A stretch of DNA of 64,000 bases from the NCBI RefSeq assembly GCF_014648415.1, contig NZ_BMRB01000011.1:36237-100236 (forward strand), written 5' to 3'. The notes under the pieces were generated by a model. It was given only the letters and a program-made list of their open reading frames with translations, was not told the origin of the DNA and searched no databases. This stretch comes from Actinokineospora fastidiosa (GTDB lineage: Bacteria; Actinomycetota; Actinomycetes; Mycobacteriales; Pseudonocardiaceae). Below are positions 1-8,143 of the stretch, piece by piece; within the stretch, counting starts at the first letter, position 1, and each line of letters starts with the position of its first letter. The translations under genes were made by a program, and so were the position numbers.

Positions 1-1
1 G

Positions 2-154
2 GACTCCAGCCGCGCCGTCTCGCCCCTGCGCCCGGCCGCCGACGCCGTCGAGGTCGACACCACCGACCTGGACATCGACGGCGTGCTGGCCCGGCTGATC
101 GAGCTGGTGGAGGAGCGTGGGCTGCGGGCCACCGCGGAGGCCAACGGCCGATGA
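2..154 (+). CDS. cmk: Cytidylate kinase, C-terminal fragment (5' end outside window)
   Basis: The frame entering the window at base 2 runs 50 codons to TGA. Its [16 protein letters not shown] stretch is characteristic of the C-terminal region of (d)CMP kinase, which phosphorylates CMP and dCMP with ATP in the cytoplasm. The catalytic P-loop and NMP-binding parts lie upstream of the window. The stop overlaps the next ATG (ATGA, 151-154). The order cmk, plsC-like gene, der is a known actinobacterial arrangement and supports the identification of this short piece. Confidence 0.85.
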   Translation, partial: DSSRAVSPLRPAADAVEVDTTDLDIDGVLARLIELVEERGLRATAEANGR

Positions 155-807
155 CCGGACTGGGGTCCCGGGCGCCCGACCTGCCCGAGGGCGCGGTGCC
201 CCGGCTGGCCGACACGGCCCGCTGGATCGGCACCTGGCTGCACCGGCCTGCCTTCCGCGTGCGGGTCAGCGGCCGGGAGCGCGTGCCGCGCACGGGCCCG
301 GTCGTGCTCGTGGCCAACCACAGCTCGCTGCTGGAGCCGCAGCTCATCTACGGAATGCTGCCGCGCCGCTCGGTGTTCCTGGTCAAGGAGGAGTTGTTCC
401 GCGGCGTCGCGGGGCGGCTGCTGCGCGGGATCGGCCAGCTGCCGATCCGCCGGGGCGAGGCCGACCGGGCGCCGCTGATGGCGGCGGTGCGGGTGCTGCG
501 CGGCGGCGGGCTGGTCGGGGTGTTCCCCGAGGGCACCCGGGGCACGGGCGACGTCGCCGCGGCCGAGCAGGGCGCGGCATGGCTGGTGCGCACGTCCGGC
601 GCCGTCGTGCTGCCGGTCGCCACCCGGGGAACGCGCAGGCCCGAGGGGTCGCGCAGGCGGTTCCGGCCGGTTGTCGACATGCTGGTCGGCGAACCGTTCG
701 CGCTGGAGGTCGGGCGCGGCCGCACGGGCCTGGAAGAGGCCACCGAACAGATCCGGGTCCGCTTGGCGGGCCTGGTGCACGAACTAGACGAGAAGCGACG
801 GGCATGA
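151..807 (+). CDS. 1-acyl-sn-glycerol-3-phosphate acyltransferase (PlsC family)
   Basis: This 218-aa protein belongs to the PlsC/LPLAT family, which transfers an acyl chain to lysophosphatidate at the membrane during phospholipid synthesis. Block I is NHSSLLEP (H57 and E62), so the usual HX4D reads HX4E here. The glycerophosphate-binding block FPEGTR is intact at residues 125-130. There is no obvious transmembrane helix, as in many short actinobacterial members. The start overlaps the cmk stop, and the stop overlaps the der start (ATGA at 804-807), so the three genes form a translationally coupled operon. The exact acyl acceptor cannot be told from sequence. Confidence 0.9.
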   Translation: MTGLGSRAPDLPEGAVPRLADTARWIGTWLHRPAFRVRVSGRERVPRTGPVVLVANHSSLLEPQLIYGMLPRRSVFLVKEELFRGVAGRLLRGIGQLPIRRGEADRAPLMAAVRVLRGGGLVGVFPEGTRGTGDVAAAEQGAAWLVRTSGAVVLPVATRGTRRPEGSRRRFRPVVDMLVGEPFALEVGRGRTGLEEATEQIRVRLAGLVHELDEKRRA

Positions 808-2213
808 CCGAACTGGATGGCACGTGGTCCGACGAGTCCGAATGGACCGCGGTCGCGGATATCGATGACGCCGATGGCGGGGACGCCGAGCCGCCGCAGC
901 CGGTGCTGGCCATCGTCGGGCGGCCCAACGTGGGCAAGTCCACGCTGGTCAACCGGATCCTGGGCCGCCGGGAGGCGGTCGTGCAGGACGTCCCCGGGGT
1001 GACCAGGGACCGGGTGGCCTACGACGCGCAGTGGAGCGGGCGCAGGTTCACCGTGCTCGACACCGGCGGCTGGGAGCCCAAGGCCGAGGGCATGGCCGCC
1101 GCGGTCGCCGCGCAGGCCGAGTACGCGATGCGGCACGCCGACGCCGTGCTGGTCGTGGTCGACGCGACCGTGGGCGCCACGGCGACCGACGAGGCCGTCG
1201 CCCGCGTGCTGCGCCGCTCCAAGCGGCCCGTGCTGCTCGTGGCGAACAAGGTCGACGACGAGCGCCTGCTCGCCGACACCGCGTCGCTGTGGTCGCTGGG
1301 CCTGGGCGAGCCGTACCCGGTGAGCGCGCTGCACGGCCGCAACTCCGGCGACCTGCTCGACGCGATCCTGGCCGTGCTGCCGGAGACCCCGCGCGAGACC
1401 TACAGCGCCACCGTGGGCGGCCCGCGCCGGGTCGCGCTGGTCGGCAGGCCCAACGTGGGCAAGTCGAGCCTGCTCAACCGGCTGACCGGCGAGGACCGCG
1501 CCGTCGTCGACGCCGTCGCGGGCACCACCGTCGACCCGGTGGACTCCCTGGTGGAGCTCGACGACCAGGTGTGGCGGTTCGTCGACACCGCGGGCCTGCG
1601 CAAGCGCGTCAACTTCGCCAGCGGCGCGGAGTACTACGCCTCGCTGCGCACCAAGGGCGCGATCGAGTCCGCCGAGGTGGCGATCGTGCTGCTGGACGCC
1701 AGCGAGCCCATCTCCGAGCAGGACCTGCGGGTGCTGACGATGGTCGTCGAGGCGGGACGCGCGTGCGTGCTCGCGCTCAACAAGTGGGACCTCGTCGACG
1801 AGGACCGGCGCAACGAGCTGGAGCGGGAGCTGGAGCGCGGCCTGGTGCGGGTCACCTGGGCCGAGCGGGTCAACGTGTCCGCGCTGACCGGCCGCGCCGT
1901 GCGCAAGCTCGCCCCCGCCCTGCGCACCGCGCTGGACTCCTGGGACCAGCGCATCCCGACCGGGCGGCTCAACGGCTGGCTCAACGACCTGGTGGCCGCC
2001 ACCCCGCCGCCGGTGCGCGGCGGCAAGCAGCCCAAGATCCTCTTCGCCACCCAGGCCAGCACCCGCCCGCCGACGTTCGTGCTGTTCACGACCGGGTTCC
2101 TGGAGGCGGGCTACCGCCGCTTCGTGGAGCGCAGGCTGCGCGAGGAGTTCGGCTTCGCGGGCAGCCCCATCCGGATCTCGGTGCGGGTGCGGGAGAAGAA
2201 GCAGCGCCGCTAG
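804..2213 (+). CDS. der: Ribosome biogenesis GTPase Der (EngA)
   Basis: 469 aa with the diagnostic tandem GTPase domains of Der, which assembles the 50S subunit. The first domain has GRPNVGKST (residues 39-47), DTGGW and NKVD. The second has GRPNVGKSS from about residue 214, DTAGL and NKWD. A C-terminal KH-like domain follows and ends in a basic tail (REKKQRR). The reading frame is open much further upstream, but the ATG at 804 overlaps the plsC stop and gives the usual length with the acidic N-terminal extension common in actinobacteria. The last codon abuts the convergent hydrolase gene with a 4-base overlap. Confidence 0.97.
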   Translation: MTELDGTWSDESEWTAVADIDDADGGDAEPPQPVLAIVGRPNVGKSTLVNRILGRREAVVQDVPGVTRDRVAYDAQWSGRRFTVLDTGGWEPKAEGMAAAVAAQAEYAMRHADAVLVVVDATVGATATDEAVARVLRRSKRPVLLVANKVDDERLLADTASLWSLGLGEPYPVSALHGRNSGDLLDAILAVLPETPRETYSATVGGPRRVALVGRPNVGKSSLLNRLTGEDRAVVDAVAGTTVDPVDSLVELDDQVWRFVDTAGLRKRVNFASGAEYYASLRTKGAIESAEVAIVLLDASEPISEQDLRVLTMVVEAGRACVLALNKWDLVDEDRRNELERELERGLVRVTWAERVNVSALTGRAVRKLAPALRTALDSWDQRIPTGRLNGWLNDLVAATPPPVRGGKQPKILFATQASTRPPTFVLFTTGFLEAGYRRFVERRLREEFGFAGSPIRISVRVREKKQRR

Positions 2214-2998
2214 CGGGCGTGCTCGCGCAGCAGCTTGGCGGTCAGCTCCGGGCGCTCCCACCAGAACAGGTGGCCCACGTCCGGCATGACCTCCAGGCGC
2301 GCGCCGGGGATCGCGCCCGCGACGTGGGCGGCGTTGGCGAAGGTGACGACCTCGTCGGCGGTGCCGTGCACGACCAGCGTCGGGACGTCGATCCCGGCGA
2401 GGTCGGCCACGGCGTCGTGCCGGAGCGCGGCCTGCTGCTGCATCATGATCACCTGCCCCGGCACCCGCTCGGCCAGCGCGGCGTCGGCGAACCGGGCGAA
2501 CCAGGACTCGTCCACGCGCAGCGCGGGGGAGAGGTTGACCTCGTAGCTCGCGCGCATCGTCTCCCGGACGTCGCCGGTGGCACGGGCCCTGGCGATGCGG
2601 CTCAGCCCCGGGCTGCCCAGGGTGCCGCCCTTGCCCGCGTACGTGCACCCGAGCGTCAGCGTGCGCACCCTCTCCGGGTGCCGGATGGCCACCTGCTGGG
2701 CGACCATCCCGCCGAGGCTGACGCCGAACACGTTGGCGTCGGCCCAGCCGAGCGCGGTCATCAGCGCGGCGGCGTCGTCGGCGAGGTCGGTGATCTCGTA
2801 CGGCGGCTCCGCCCGGCTGCTGTCGCCGATGCCGCGGTGGTTGAACGCGACGACGTCGAAGTCGCGCTCCAGATCGGACAGCAACGCCTCGCCCCACATC
2901 AGGTGGTGGCCCGCCATGCCCTGGATGAGCAGGAGCGGCAGACCCTCGCCGCGGCGCACGTAATGCAGTGAGCGGTCACCCAGATCGGCGATGGGCAC
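2210..2998 (-). CDS. Alpha/beta-fold hydrolase
   Basis: 262 aa with the alpha/beta hydrolase fold. The nucleophile elbow is GVSLGG with S94. The likely acid is D215 (HGTADEVV) and the base H243 (DVGHLF), so the triad is complete. The HRGIGDS segment near residue 55 is typical of soluble esterases and lactonases. The substrate is unknown. The start is a GTG at 2998, preceded on the minus strand by AGGAGA about 7 bases upstream. It is transcribed divergently from the response regulator, with 67 bases between their starts, so both promoters must lie in that short gap. Confidence 0.88.
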   Translation of the reverse strand: MPIADLGDRSLHYVRRGEGLPLLLIQGMAGHHLMWGEALLSDLERDFDVVAFNHRGIGDSSRAEPPYEITDLADDAAALMTALGWADANVFGVSLGGMVAQQVAIRHPERVRTLTLGCTYAGKGGTLGSPGLSRIARARATGDVRETMRASYEVNLSPALRVDESWFARFADAALAERVPGQVIMMQQQAALRHDAVADLAGIDVPTLVVHGTADEVVTFANAAHVAGAIPGARLEVMPDVGHLFWWERPELTAKLLREHAR

Positions 2999-3065
2999 GG
3001 CGGTTTCTCCTGTCGTCGGACGGGGTCAAGGTTAGGCTCAGAACCCCGGACGGGGGAGGACAGAC

Positions 3066-3731
3066 GTGGCCGCTGACACACCTATCCGCGTCGTCCTCGC
3101 CGACGACGAGCCGCTGCTGCGGCACGGCCTGCGCGTGCTGCTGACCGCGGGCGGACGGGTCGAGGTTGTCGCCGAGGCGGGCGACGGAGCCGAGGCGATC
3201 GCCGCCGTCCGGCTGCACCGGCCGGACGTGCTGCTGCTGGACGTGCAGATGCCCAGGATGGACGGCCTGACCGCGCTGCGCGAACTCGCCGACGTGCCCG
3301 TCGCCACCGCCATCCTGACCACTTTCGACCTCGACGACTACGTGGCCCGCGCGCTGGACCTGGGCGCGGCGGGCTTCCTGCTCAAGGATGCCGAGCCCGA
3401 CGTGCTCGTCCGCGCCGTCGTCGACCTCGCCGCGGGCGGCGCGGTGCTCGACCCCAGGATCACCGCGCGCCTGCTGCCCCGACTCCGCGGCGCCGGGCTG
3501 TCCCTGCGCCGCGCCCAGGCGATCGACGCGCTGAGCGCGCGCGAGCGGCAGGTGCTGGAGCAGTTGGCCGACGGCCGGGCGAACGCGGCCATCGCCGAGA
3601 CGCTGGGGCTGACGGAGGCGACGGTGAAGAGCTACGTGTCGCAGGTGCTGACCAAACTGGGCGTCCACAATCGCGTCCAGGCCGCGCTCCTGCTGCACGG
3701 CGTGGACGTGCTGGCCGAGGACCGGTTATGA
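3066..3731 (+). CDS. NarL/FixJ-family response regulator
   Basis: 221 aa. The receiver domain has the acidic pair D13/D14, the phospho-acceptor D59 (LLLDVQMPRMDG), the switch threonine at 85-86 and K107. A C-terminal LuxR-type helix-turn-helix (about residues 150-205, LSARERQVLEQLADG) binds DNA. The start is GTG at 3066 behind a GGGGGAGGA ribosome-binding site. The stop overlaps the sensor kinase ATG (3728-3731), so the two make a coupled two-component pair. No target gene can be deduced, although the divergent hydrolase is a candidate. Confidence 0.93.
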   Translation: MAADTPIRVVLADDEPLLRHGLRVLLTAGGRVEVVAEAGDGAEAIAAVRLHRPDVLLLDVQMPRMDGLTALRELADVPVATAILTTFDLDDYVARALDLGAAGFLLKDAEPDVLVRAVVDLAAGGAVLDPRITARLLPRLRGAGLSLRRAQAIDALSARERQVLEQLADGRANAAIAETLGLTEATVKSYVSQVLTKLGVHNRVQAALLLHGVDVLAEDRL

Positions 3732-4888
3732 CCCGGTGGGCGCGGCTGTGCAGGCCGGGACCGGTCGGGAGGCGCGTCGGCCTCGAGGTCCTCGCGGTGG
3801 GACTCCCGCTGCTGGCCGTGCTGATGTCGTACCCGCCGAGCCCGTGGGCGCTGCCGGTGGCGATCGCCGCCTGCCTGGCGCTGCCGCTGCGCCTGAGGTG
3901 GCCGTGGCTGGCGTTCGCGCTGTGCCTGCCCGCCCTCTACGGCGGTCTCGGCTGGCCGCCCGCACTGGTGGCGCTGTTCCGCGTCGGCATGTGCGCGCCC
4001 ACGGTCCGGCTGGTGGTCGCCGCCGTGGCTGCCGTCTTCCTGACGGTGCAGGTGGCGAACCAGTTCGGCATGGACGAGGTGCTGGCCAACCAGATCATGA
4101 GCGCGCTGTTCTCCGTGGTCGTCCCCGCAGGCCCGGCCGCCCTCGGCGTCCTGGTCCGCCTGCGCGCCGAACTCAGCGCCACCCTCGCCGAACGCGACCA
4201 GGCCCGCCGCGCGGAGCTGCATGCCCGCCTGGACAGCGCCAGGGCCGACGAACGCGCCCGCATAACCCGCGAGATCCACGACGCCGTCGGCCACAACACC
4301 ACCCTGATCGCCGTCCAGGCGGCAGCCCTCTCGGCCACCACCACCGACCCCACGGCCCGGGAGACCGCCGACCACCTCCGCAGGCTCGCCAAGCAGTCCC
4401 TGGCGGAAATGCGCGCCGCCCTGGGCCTGACCGGCACGGACACCCCCCAGGGCCTGCCCGAGCTCCCAGCCCTGATCGCCCAAGCCCAAGCCGCGGGCGT
4501 GGACGTCGAGTTCACCCCCGTCGCCGCCACCCCCAGCCCACTGATCAGCCGAGCCCTGTACCGGGTCGTCCAGGAGGCCCTCACCAACGCGGTCAAACAC
4601 GCCCCCGGCGCCCCCATCACGGTCACCCTGACCCGGGACGCCGCCCACATCGTCGCCACCGTGGTCAACGGAGCCCCCACCCGACCCCCGGCCGACCTGA
4701 CTCCCGGCGGCACCGGCCTGGAGGGCCTGACCGAACGCGTCCGCACCGCAGGCGGCACCCTGACCACCACAAACCTCCCCGACGGCGGCTTCTCCCTCCG
4801 AGCCGCCCTCCCCGCCCACGATCCGTCGAAAGTAGCCCCAACACCCCCGACTTCCGGCGGTAGCCACCCCCTCCCCACTCGGCAATAG
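3728..4888 (+). CDS. Two-component sensor histidine kinase (HisKA_3 type)
   Basis: 386 aa. Several N-terminal hydrophobic segments (about residues 15-140) make a membrane sensor without an obvious extracellular domain. A short coiled region leads to the HisKA_3 dimerisation box ITREIHDAVGHN with phospho-acceptor H184. The HATPase has its N box near residue 287 (EALTNAVKHA) and a GGTGLEGL glycine box. This NarX/DesK-like architecture matches the partner response regulator upstream, with which it overlaps by four bases. The signal is unknown. A strong hairpin follows the gene. Confidence 0.92.
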   Translation: MTRWARLCRPGPVGRRVGLEVLAVGLPLLAVLMSYPPSPWALPVAIAACLALPLRLRWPWLAFALCLPALYGGLGWPPALVALFRVGMCAPTVRLVVAAVAAVFLTVQVANQFGMDEVLANQIMSALFSVVVPAGPAALGVLVRLRAELSATLAERDQARRAELHARLDSARADERARITREIHDAVGHNTTLIAVQAAALSATTTDPTARETADHLRRLAKQSLAEMRAALGLTGTDTPQGLPELPALIAQAQAAGVDVEFTPVAATPSPLISRALYRVVQEALTNAVKHAPGAPITVTLTRDAAHIVATVVNGAPTRPPADLTPGGTGLEGLTERVRTAGGTLTTTNLPDGGFSLRAALPAHDPSKVAPTPPTSGGSHPLPTRQ

Positions 4889-4939
4889 TCCGACATGCTC
4901 CCGTGGGCAAGTCGGGGACCACCGGAGCACATCGGGGGT

Positions 4940-4976
4940 GGTGAGGGACCTGTCGCCGGGGGACAGGCCCCTCACC
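4940..4976 (+). terminator. Hairpin downstream of the histidine kinase
   Basis: GGTGAGGG A CCTGTC pairs with GACAGG C CCCTCACC around a 7-base loop, giving a 14-bp stem with one internal mismatch. It lies 52 bases after the kinase stop and about 60 bases before tRNA-Pro. No T-run follows, which is common for actinobacterial terminators. Confidence 0.6.
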
Positions 4977-5035
4977 CCACCCCGGTGCGACCCCCCACAA
5001 CCCCCATGCGCTAGTCTTCGCTCCGCAAGACAGAC

Positions 5036-5109
<74 letters not shown>

Positions 5110-5118
5110 CGGTCTGAA

Positions 5119-5164
5119 GAACGCCCGCTGATCCGGTGGAAACACCAGGTCGGCGGGCGTTTTG
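5119..5164 (+). terminator. Rho-independent terminator after tRNA-Pro
   Basis: AACGCCCGC and GCGGGCGTT form a 9-bp stem around a loop of about 26 bases, followed by TTTT. It starts 10 bases after the tRNA. Confidence 0.75.
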
Positions 5165-6018
5165 ATCTTTCGGAAATGATCTTTAGTTGATCGTCGTTTG
5201 TGGACGGAAAGATCATTGTACCGGCGGGTAAGGAGCGAAACAGGAGAAGTACGCTCCAAAACTCCTGTTGATCTCGTTATGGGGTCGTCGTTGATCTTCC
5301 CGATCGGGTGAACTTCGCCAACTGCTTTCAAAGGGCCGCATCTGCCCTGGTCAGACCCATAGTGAATCTGATTTGGGTCGGTTGATGCGCGGTGAGGATG
5401 GTTCGTCGCGGGCGGCGATGGTTGCTGCCGGGTGCCCTGCGCTTCCCCCGGTTTCGGGTTGGTTCGCGTCGTCGATACCAGCCCCGGTGCCGTGGCCATC
5501 GGCAGCGGACCATTCGTCTTTGACCTCACACTGCCAGTTGGGGCCCCCTAGCGTCCTGACCAGGCAAAACGGAGAACACGCACGTCGCAGGACGTCGAAC
5601 GAGACCGTCGGCTGCGGTTCACCGCAGTTGAACCCGGTTCAGCAAGCGCGCGTGCTCCAGATTTGCTCCACCCACCCCAGTGTGAACCGGACATGGGCTC
5701 ATTGTCACGTGCGCAGGTTCGAGCCCTGGGGAGGAGTACCAAAGGATGGGAACAGGGCTGACCAGGGAATCTGCACCGGAAGCTTAGTAGTGGAGGCGCG
5801 ATTCGCGCTGTGACATCGCGGACGGGCGTGTCGTGGGGCGGCGTGACTAGGTTCTCGGGCTGCCCGACCGGGACCAGTCGTTGCCGGAGGACTGGTTCAT
5901 CATTCCGCGAACATCCGTACGTGCCGAGTTCCGGACGGTTCGGGAGCAGTTCATCCCGTGCATCGTGTAGCAGTGCGGAGGTCGCCGGCGATCCTCGTGG
6001 TGAGACTCAGGGGGATGG
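5165..6018. other. Gene-poor stretch between tRNA-Pro and the KAP-TIR gene
   Basis: I see no convincing gene here, and base composition is more AT-rich than the flanks. An inverted pair TGATCTTTC / GAAAGATCA sits at 5163-5171 and 5207-5215. A T-arm-like string GCAGGTTCGAGCCCTGG occurs near 5711-5727 but cannot be folded into a tRNA. The stretch probably holds the KAP-TIR promoter and old insertion debris. Confidence 0.5.
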
Positions 6019-7719
6019 ATGCGGATCAGTCTTATCGCCGACCAGGCTGTCGGTGAAGCCGACCAGCGCACTGCGGATGGCCTCGGGTTCGAGACGTACG
6101 CCCAGGTGCTGGCCGACGCCGCGACAGACACCCGCGGACCGTTCACGATCGGCGTGTTCGGGGAGTGGGGCACTGGCAAAACCAGCCTTATGCGCCTGAT
6201 CGAACGCAGGCTGTCCGACAACGACGAAGTCGTGACTGTGTGGTTCAACGCGTGGCGGTACGAGCAGGAGGAACACCCGATCGTCCCGCTCGTGGGGACC
6301 ATCGTCCAAGCGCTCGAACAACACCAGACGCTGGGCAGAAAAATCAACGAGTCGAGGCAGGCGCTCATCCGCTCGCTGCGCGCCATCGCGTACGGCTTCT
6401 CGGCCAAGTCCAAGGTGTCGGTCCCGGGATTCGCCGAGTTCGAGGCATCCCTCGTGGCCAAGGACATGATCGACCGGAAGGCCAAGCTCACGCCGGACCC
6501 CTTGCTCGACCGCAGCCTCTACTACGGCGCCTTCAACAGCCTCGACGAGCTGAAACTCCGCAAGGACGTCAAGATCGTCATTCTGATCGACGACCTCGAC
6601 CGCTGCTTCCCCGACCAAGCCATACGCCTGCTGGAGAGCATCAAGCTGGTCCTAGCACAACCCGGCTTCATCTTCGTACTGGGCGTCGCACGCAAGGTGG
6701 TGGAGGGCTACCTTCAGCACCGGTACTCCACCGACTACGGGATCAAAGACTTCAAGGGCGAGCTCTACCTCGACAAAATCGTCCAGCTGCCCTTCCACAT
6801 CCCACGGTCGACCGCCCGCATGAACGACTTCTGCAGAACCCTCCTCGCCGACCAACCGCCCGAACTCGTCACTGAACTGGAGCCGGTCCTGCCCACCGCC
6901 GCCGAAGCACTCGGCGGCAACCCCCGCGCGGTCATCAGGTTTCTTAACAACATTCTGGTCGACTTCGCCATCAGCACCAGCTCCCCTGGCGAAAGCCCGA
7001 CCATTCCCATCCGCTTCTTCGCCATATCACGGTGCCTGGAACACCGCTGGCCCGAGGTCTTCGACGCACTCACCATTTCAGACAGACTGGCGGAGGACGT
7101 CGCCGAATGGGCACCAGCCGACTACACGGCCAAAGCGCGCAGCACCGGCGATGAGGCGCTGGTAGCCACCCGAATGCTCTCCGACCGCGCCCTACAACGA
7201 CTCCTCACCGGCGAACAGGGCCGAGACTGGCTGGTTAACGGCCCCCTCCGGCATGCCAGCGTCGGCTTCCTTGTTGACCAACAACGCTTCTCCCACCTCG
7301 ACACCGCCGAAGTGCGAGCCCGCTACGACGCCTTCGTCTCCTTTCCCAACGAAGACCGCCCCGTCGTCCTCGAACTAGTTGACGCACTCACCAAAGCCGG
7401 AATCAGTGTCTTCTTCGACGGCCACATCCCGCCAGGAGCAAAGTGGGCCCACGTCCTCAGTGAGAGCCTCAACGCCGCCAGAACTCTGATCTTCTGCATC
7501 GGCCGCTCCACCAACACGTCCACAGGGCAACAACAAGAACTACTGAATGTAGTCAATCACACCGGTATTCCCATTATCCCAGTCATCCTGCCCGGCGCTG
7601 ACTCCACCACCGACGTGCCGACCTCACTCCGTGACCGACAATGGCTCGACCTGCAAACCGGAGTCACAAACGAAATTGTCTCTCGTCTCGTCTCGTCACT
7701 GCGCAGACAACGGAGCTAA
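6019..7719 (+). CDS. KAP-family P-loop NTPase with C-terminal TIR domain
   Basis: 566 aa. Residues 1-350 match the KAP NTPase family: Walker A GEWGTGKTS (48-56), a WFNAWRYE motif typical of KAP proteins (near residue 75), and Walker B ILIDDLDRC (about 186-194). Unlike classic KAP proteins, I see no transmembrane insert. Residues 434-560 are a TIR domain starting RYDAFVSF, with a GISVFFD strand and E507 in GQQQEL at the position of the catalytic glutamate of NAD-cleaving TIRs. Known bacterial TIRs degrade NAD+ when an associated sensor detects phage. I infer that the KAP part senses or oligomerises and TIR is the effector. The gene stands alone with its own upstream gap. Confidence 0.85.
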   Translation: MRISLIADQAVGEADQRTADGLGFETYAQVLADAATDTRGPFTIGVFGEWGTGKTSLMRLIERRLSDNDEVVTVWFNAWRYEQEEHPIVPLVGTIVQALEQHQTLGRKINESRQALIRSLRAIAYGFSAKSKVSVPGFAEFEASLVAKDMIDRKAKLTPDPLLDRSLYYGAFNSLDELKLRKDVKIVILIDDLDRCFPDQAIRLLESIKLVLAQPGFIFVLGVARKVVEGYLQHRYSTDYGIKDFKGELYLDKIVQLPFHIPRSTARMNDFCRTLLADQPPELVTELEPVLPTAAEALGGNPRAVIRFLNNILVDFAISTSSPGESPTIPIRFFAISRCLEHRWPEVFDALTISDRLAEDVAEWAPADYTAKARSTGDEALVATRMLSDRALQRLLTGEQGRDWLVNGPLRHASVGFLVDQQRFSHLDTAEVRARYDAFVSFPNEDRPVVLELVDALTKAGISVFFDGHIPPGAKWAHVLSESLNAARTLIFCIGRSTNTSTGQQQELLNVVNHTGIPIIPVILPGADSTTDVPTSLRDRQWLDLQTGVTNEIVSRLVSSLRRQRS

Positions 7720-8003
7720 CACGAGCCATCTATGCCAGTGAAGTCCGCTATCGTCCGTGATACGACGAACATCCGCTCTTGCCGCGATCCGCGCATCCCG
7801 TGCGCGCGCATGCCGTTTACCGTGCGGTCGAACGCAGCGGCACAGGCGCTGGAGGAGGGCTGGCGCGATGGCGATTGGGTGAAGTGTCGTAGGAGCGCTG
7901 GGGCACTTGGCCACCGTGTGAACGGCGGCCCGCAGGTCGGCCAACCCACTCGGGGCATGACCGATCGGACGGTCACGATGGCGAGTGGTGCTACAGACCC
8001 AGA

Positions 8004-8036
8004 ACAGCCCTCCGGTGATAATCACCAGAGGGCTGT
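8004..8036. terminator. Two-part perfect hairpin, probable bidirectional terminator
   Basis: ACAGCCCTC and GAGGGCTGT form a perfect 9-bp outer stem. Inside it GGTGA and TCACC form a second perfect stem around TAA. It lies between the convergent KAP-TIR gene and the minus-strand nuclease operon. Confidence 0.6.
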
Positions 8037-8056
8037 CTGACCAACTCTTACGCGTT

Positions 8057-8100
8057 GTGGGCGATACTGGGTTGAACCAGTGACCCTTACCGTGTCAAAC
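8057..8100 (-). pseudogene. Degenerate 3' half of a tRNA-Val (GAC)
   Basis: Read on the minus strand, the segment contains TTGACAC (anticodon loop with GAC), an imperfect anticodon-stem strand, GGTC, T-arm ACTGG TTCAAC CCAGT and acceptor ATCGCCCA. These match the 3' half of actinobacterial tRNA-Val. The T-loop lacks one base and no 5' half precedes it, so it is not a working tRNA. Such fragments usually mark the end of an integrated element or an old attachment site. It lies 44 bases past the stop of the nuclease gene. Confidence 0.6.
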
Positions 8101-8143
8101 TAGATCATTCTAACCTGTGACCTGCGGAAACATGACTCCTGCC

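Larger units (their letters stand above)
7720..8143. other. Intergenic stretch with hairpin and tRNA fragment
   Basis: No credible gene. A 102-codon open frame at 7732-8040 has no recognisable domain and reads through the hairpin at 8004-8036. The stretch separates the convergent KAP-TIR gene and nuclease operon and contains the degenerate tRNA-Val 3' half listed separately. Confidence 0.5.

Noticed and set aside
348..2897. 849-codon open frame on the minus strand over plsC, der and the hydrolase
   Set aside because: It is the shadow of a highly GC-rich coding region; der and plsC have clear family motifs on the plus strand and the minus translation is Arg/Ala-rich without domains.
5711..5740. 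T-arm-like string GCAGGTTCGAGCCCTGG
   Set aside because: The T-stem has a mismatch, and no acceptor or anticodon arm can be drawn around it. Too weak for a tRNA or att call.
7732..8040. 102-codon plus-strand open frame after the KAP-TIR gene
   Set aside because: No domain, and it includes the perfect hairpin at 8004-8036.
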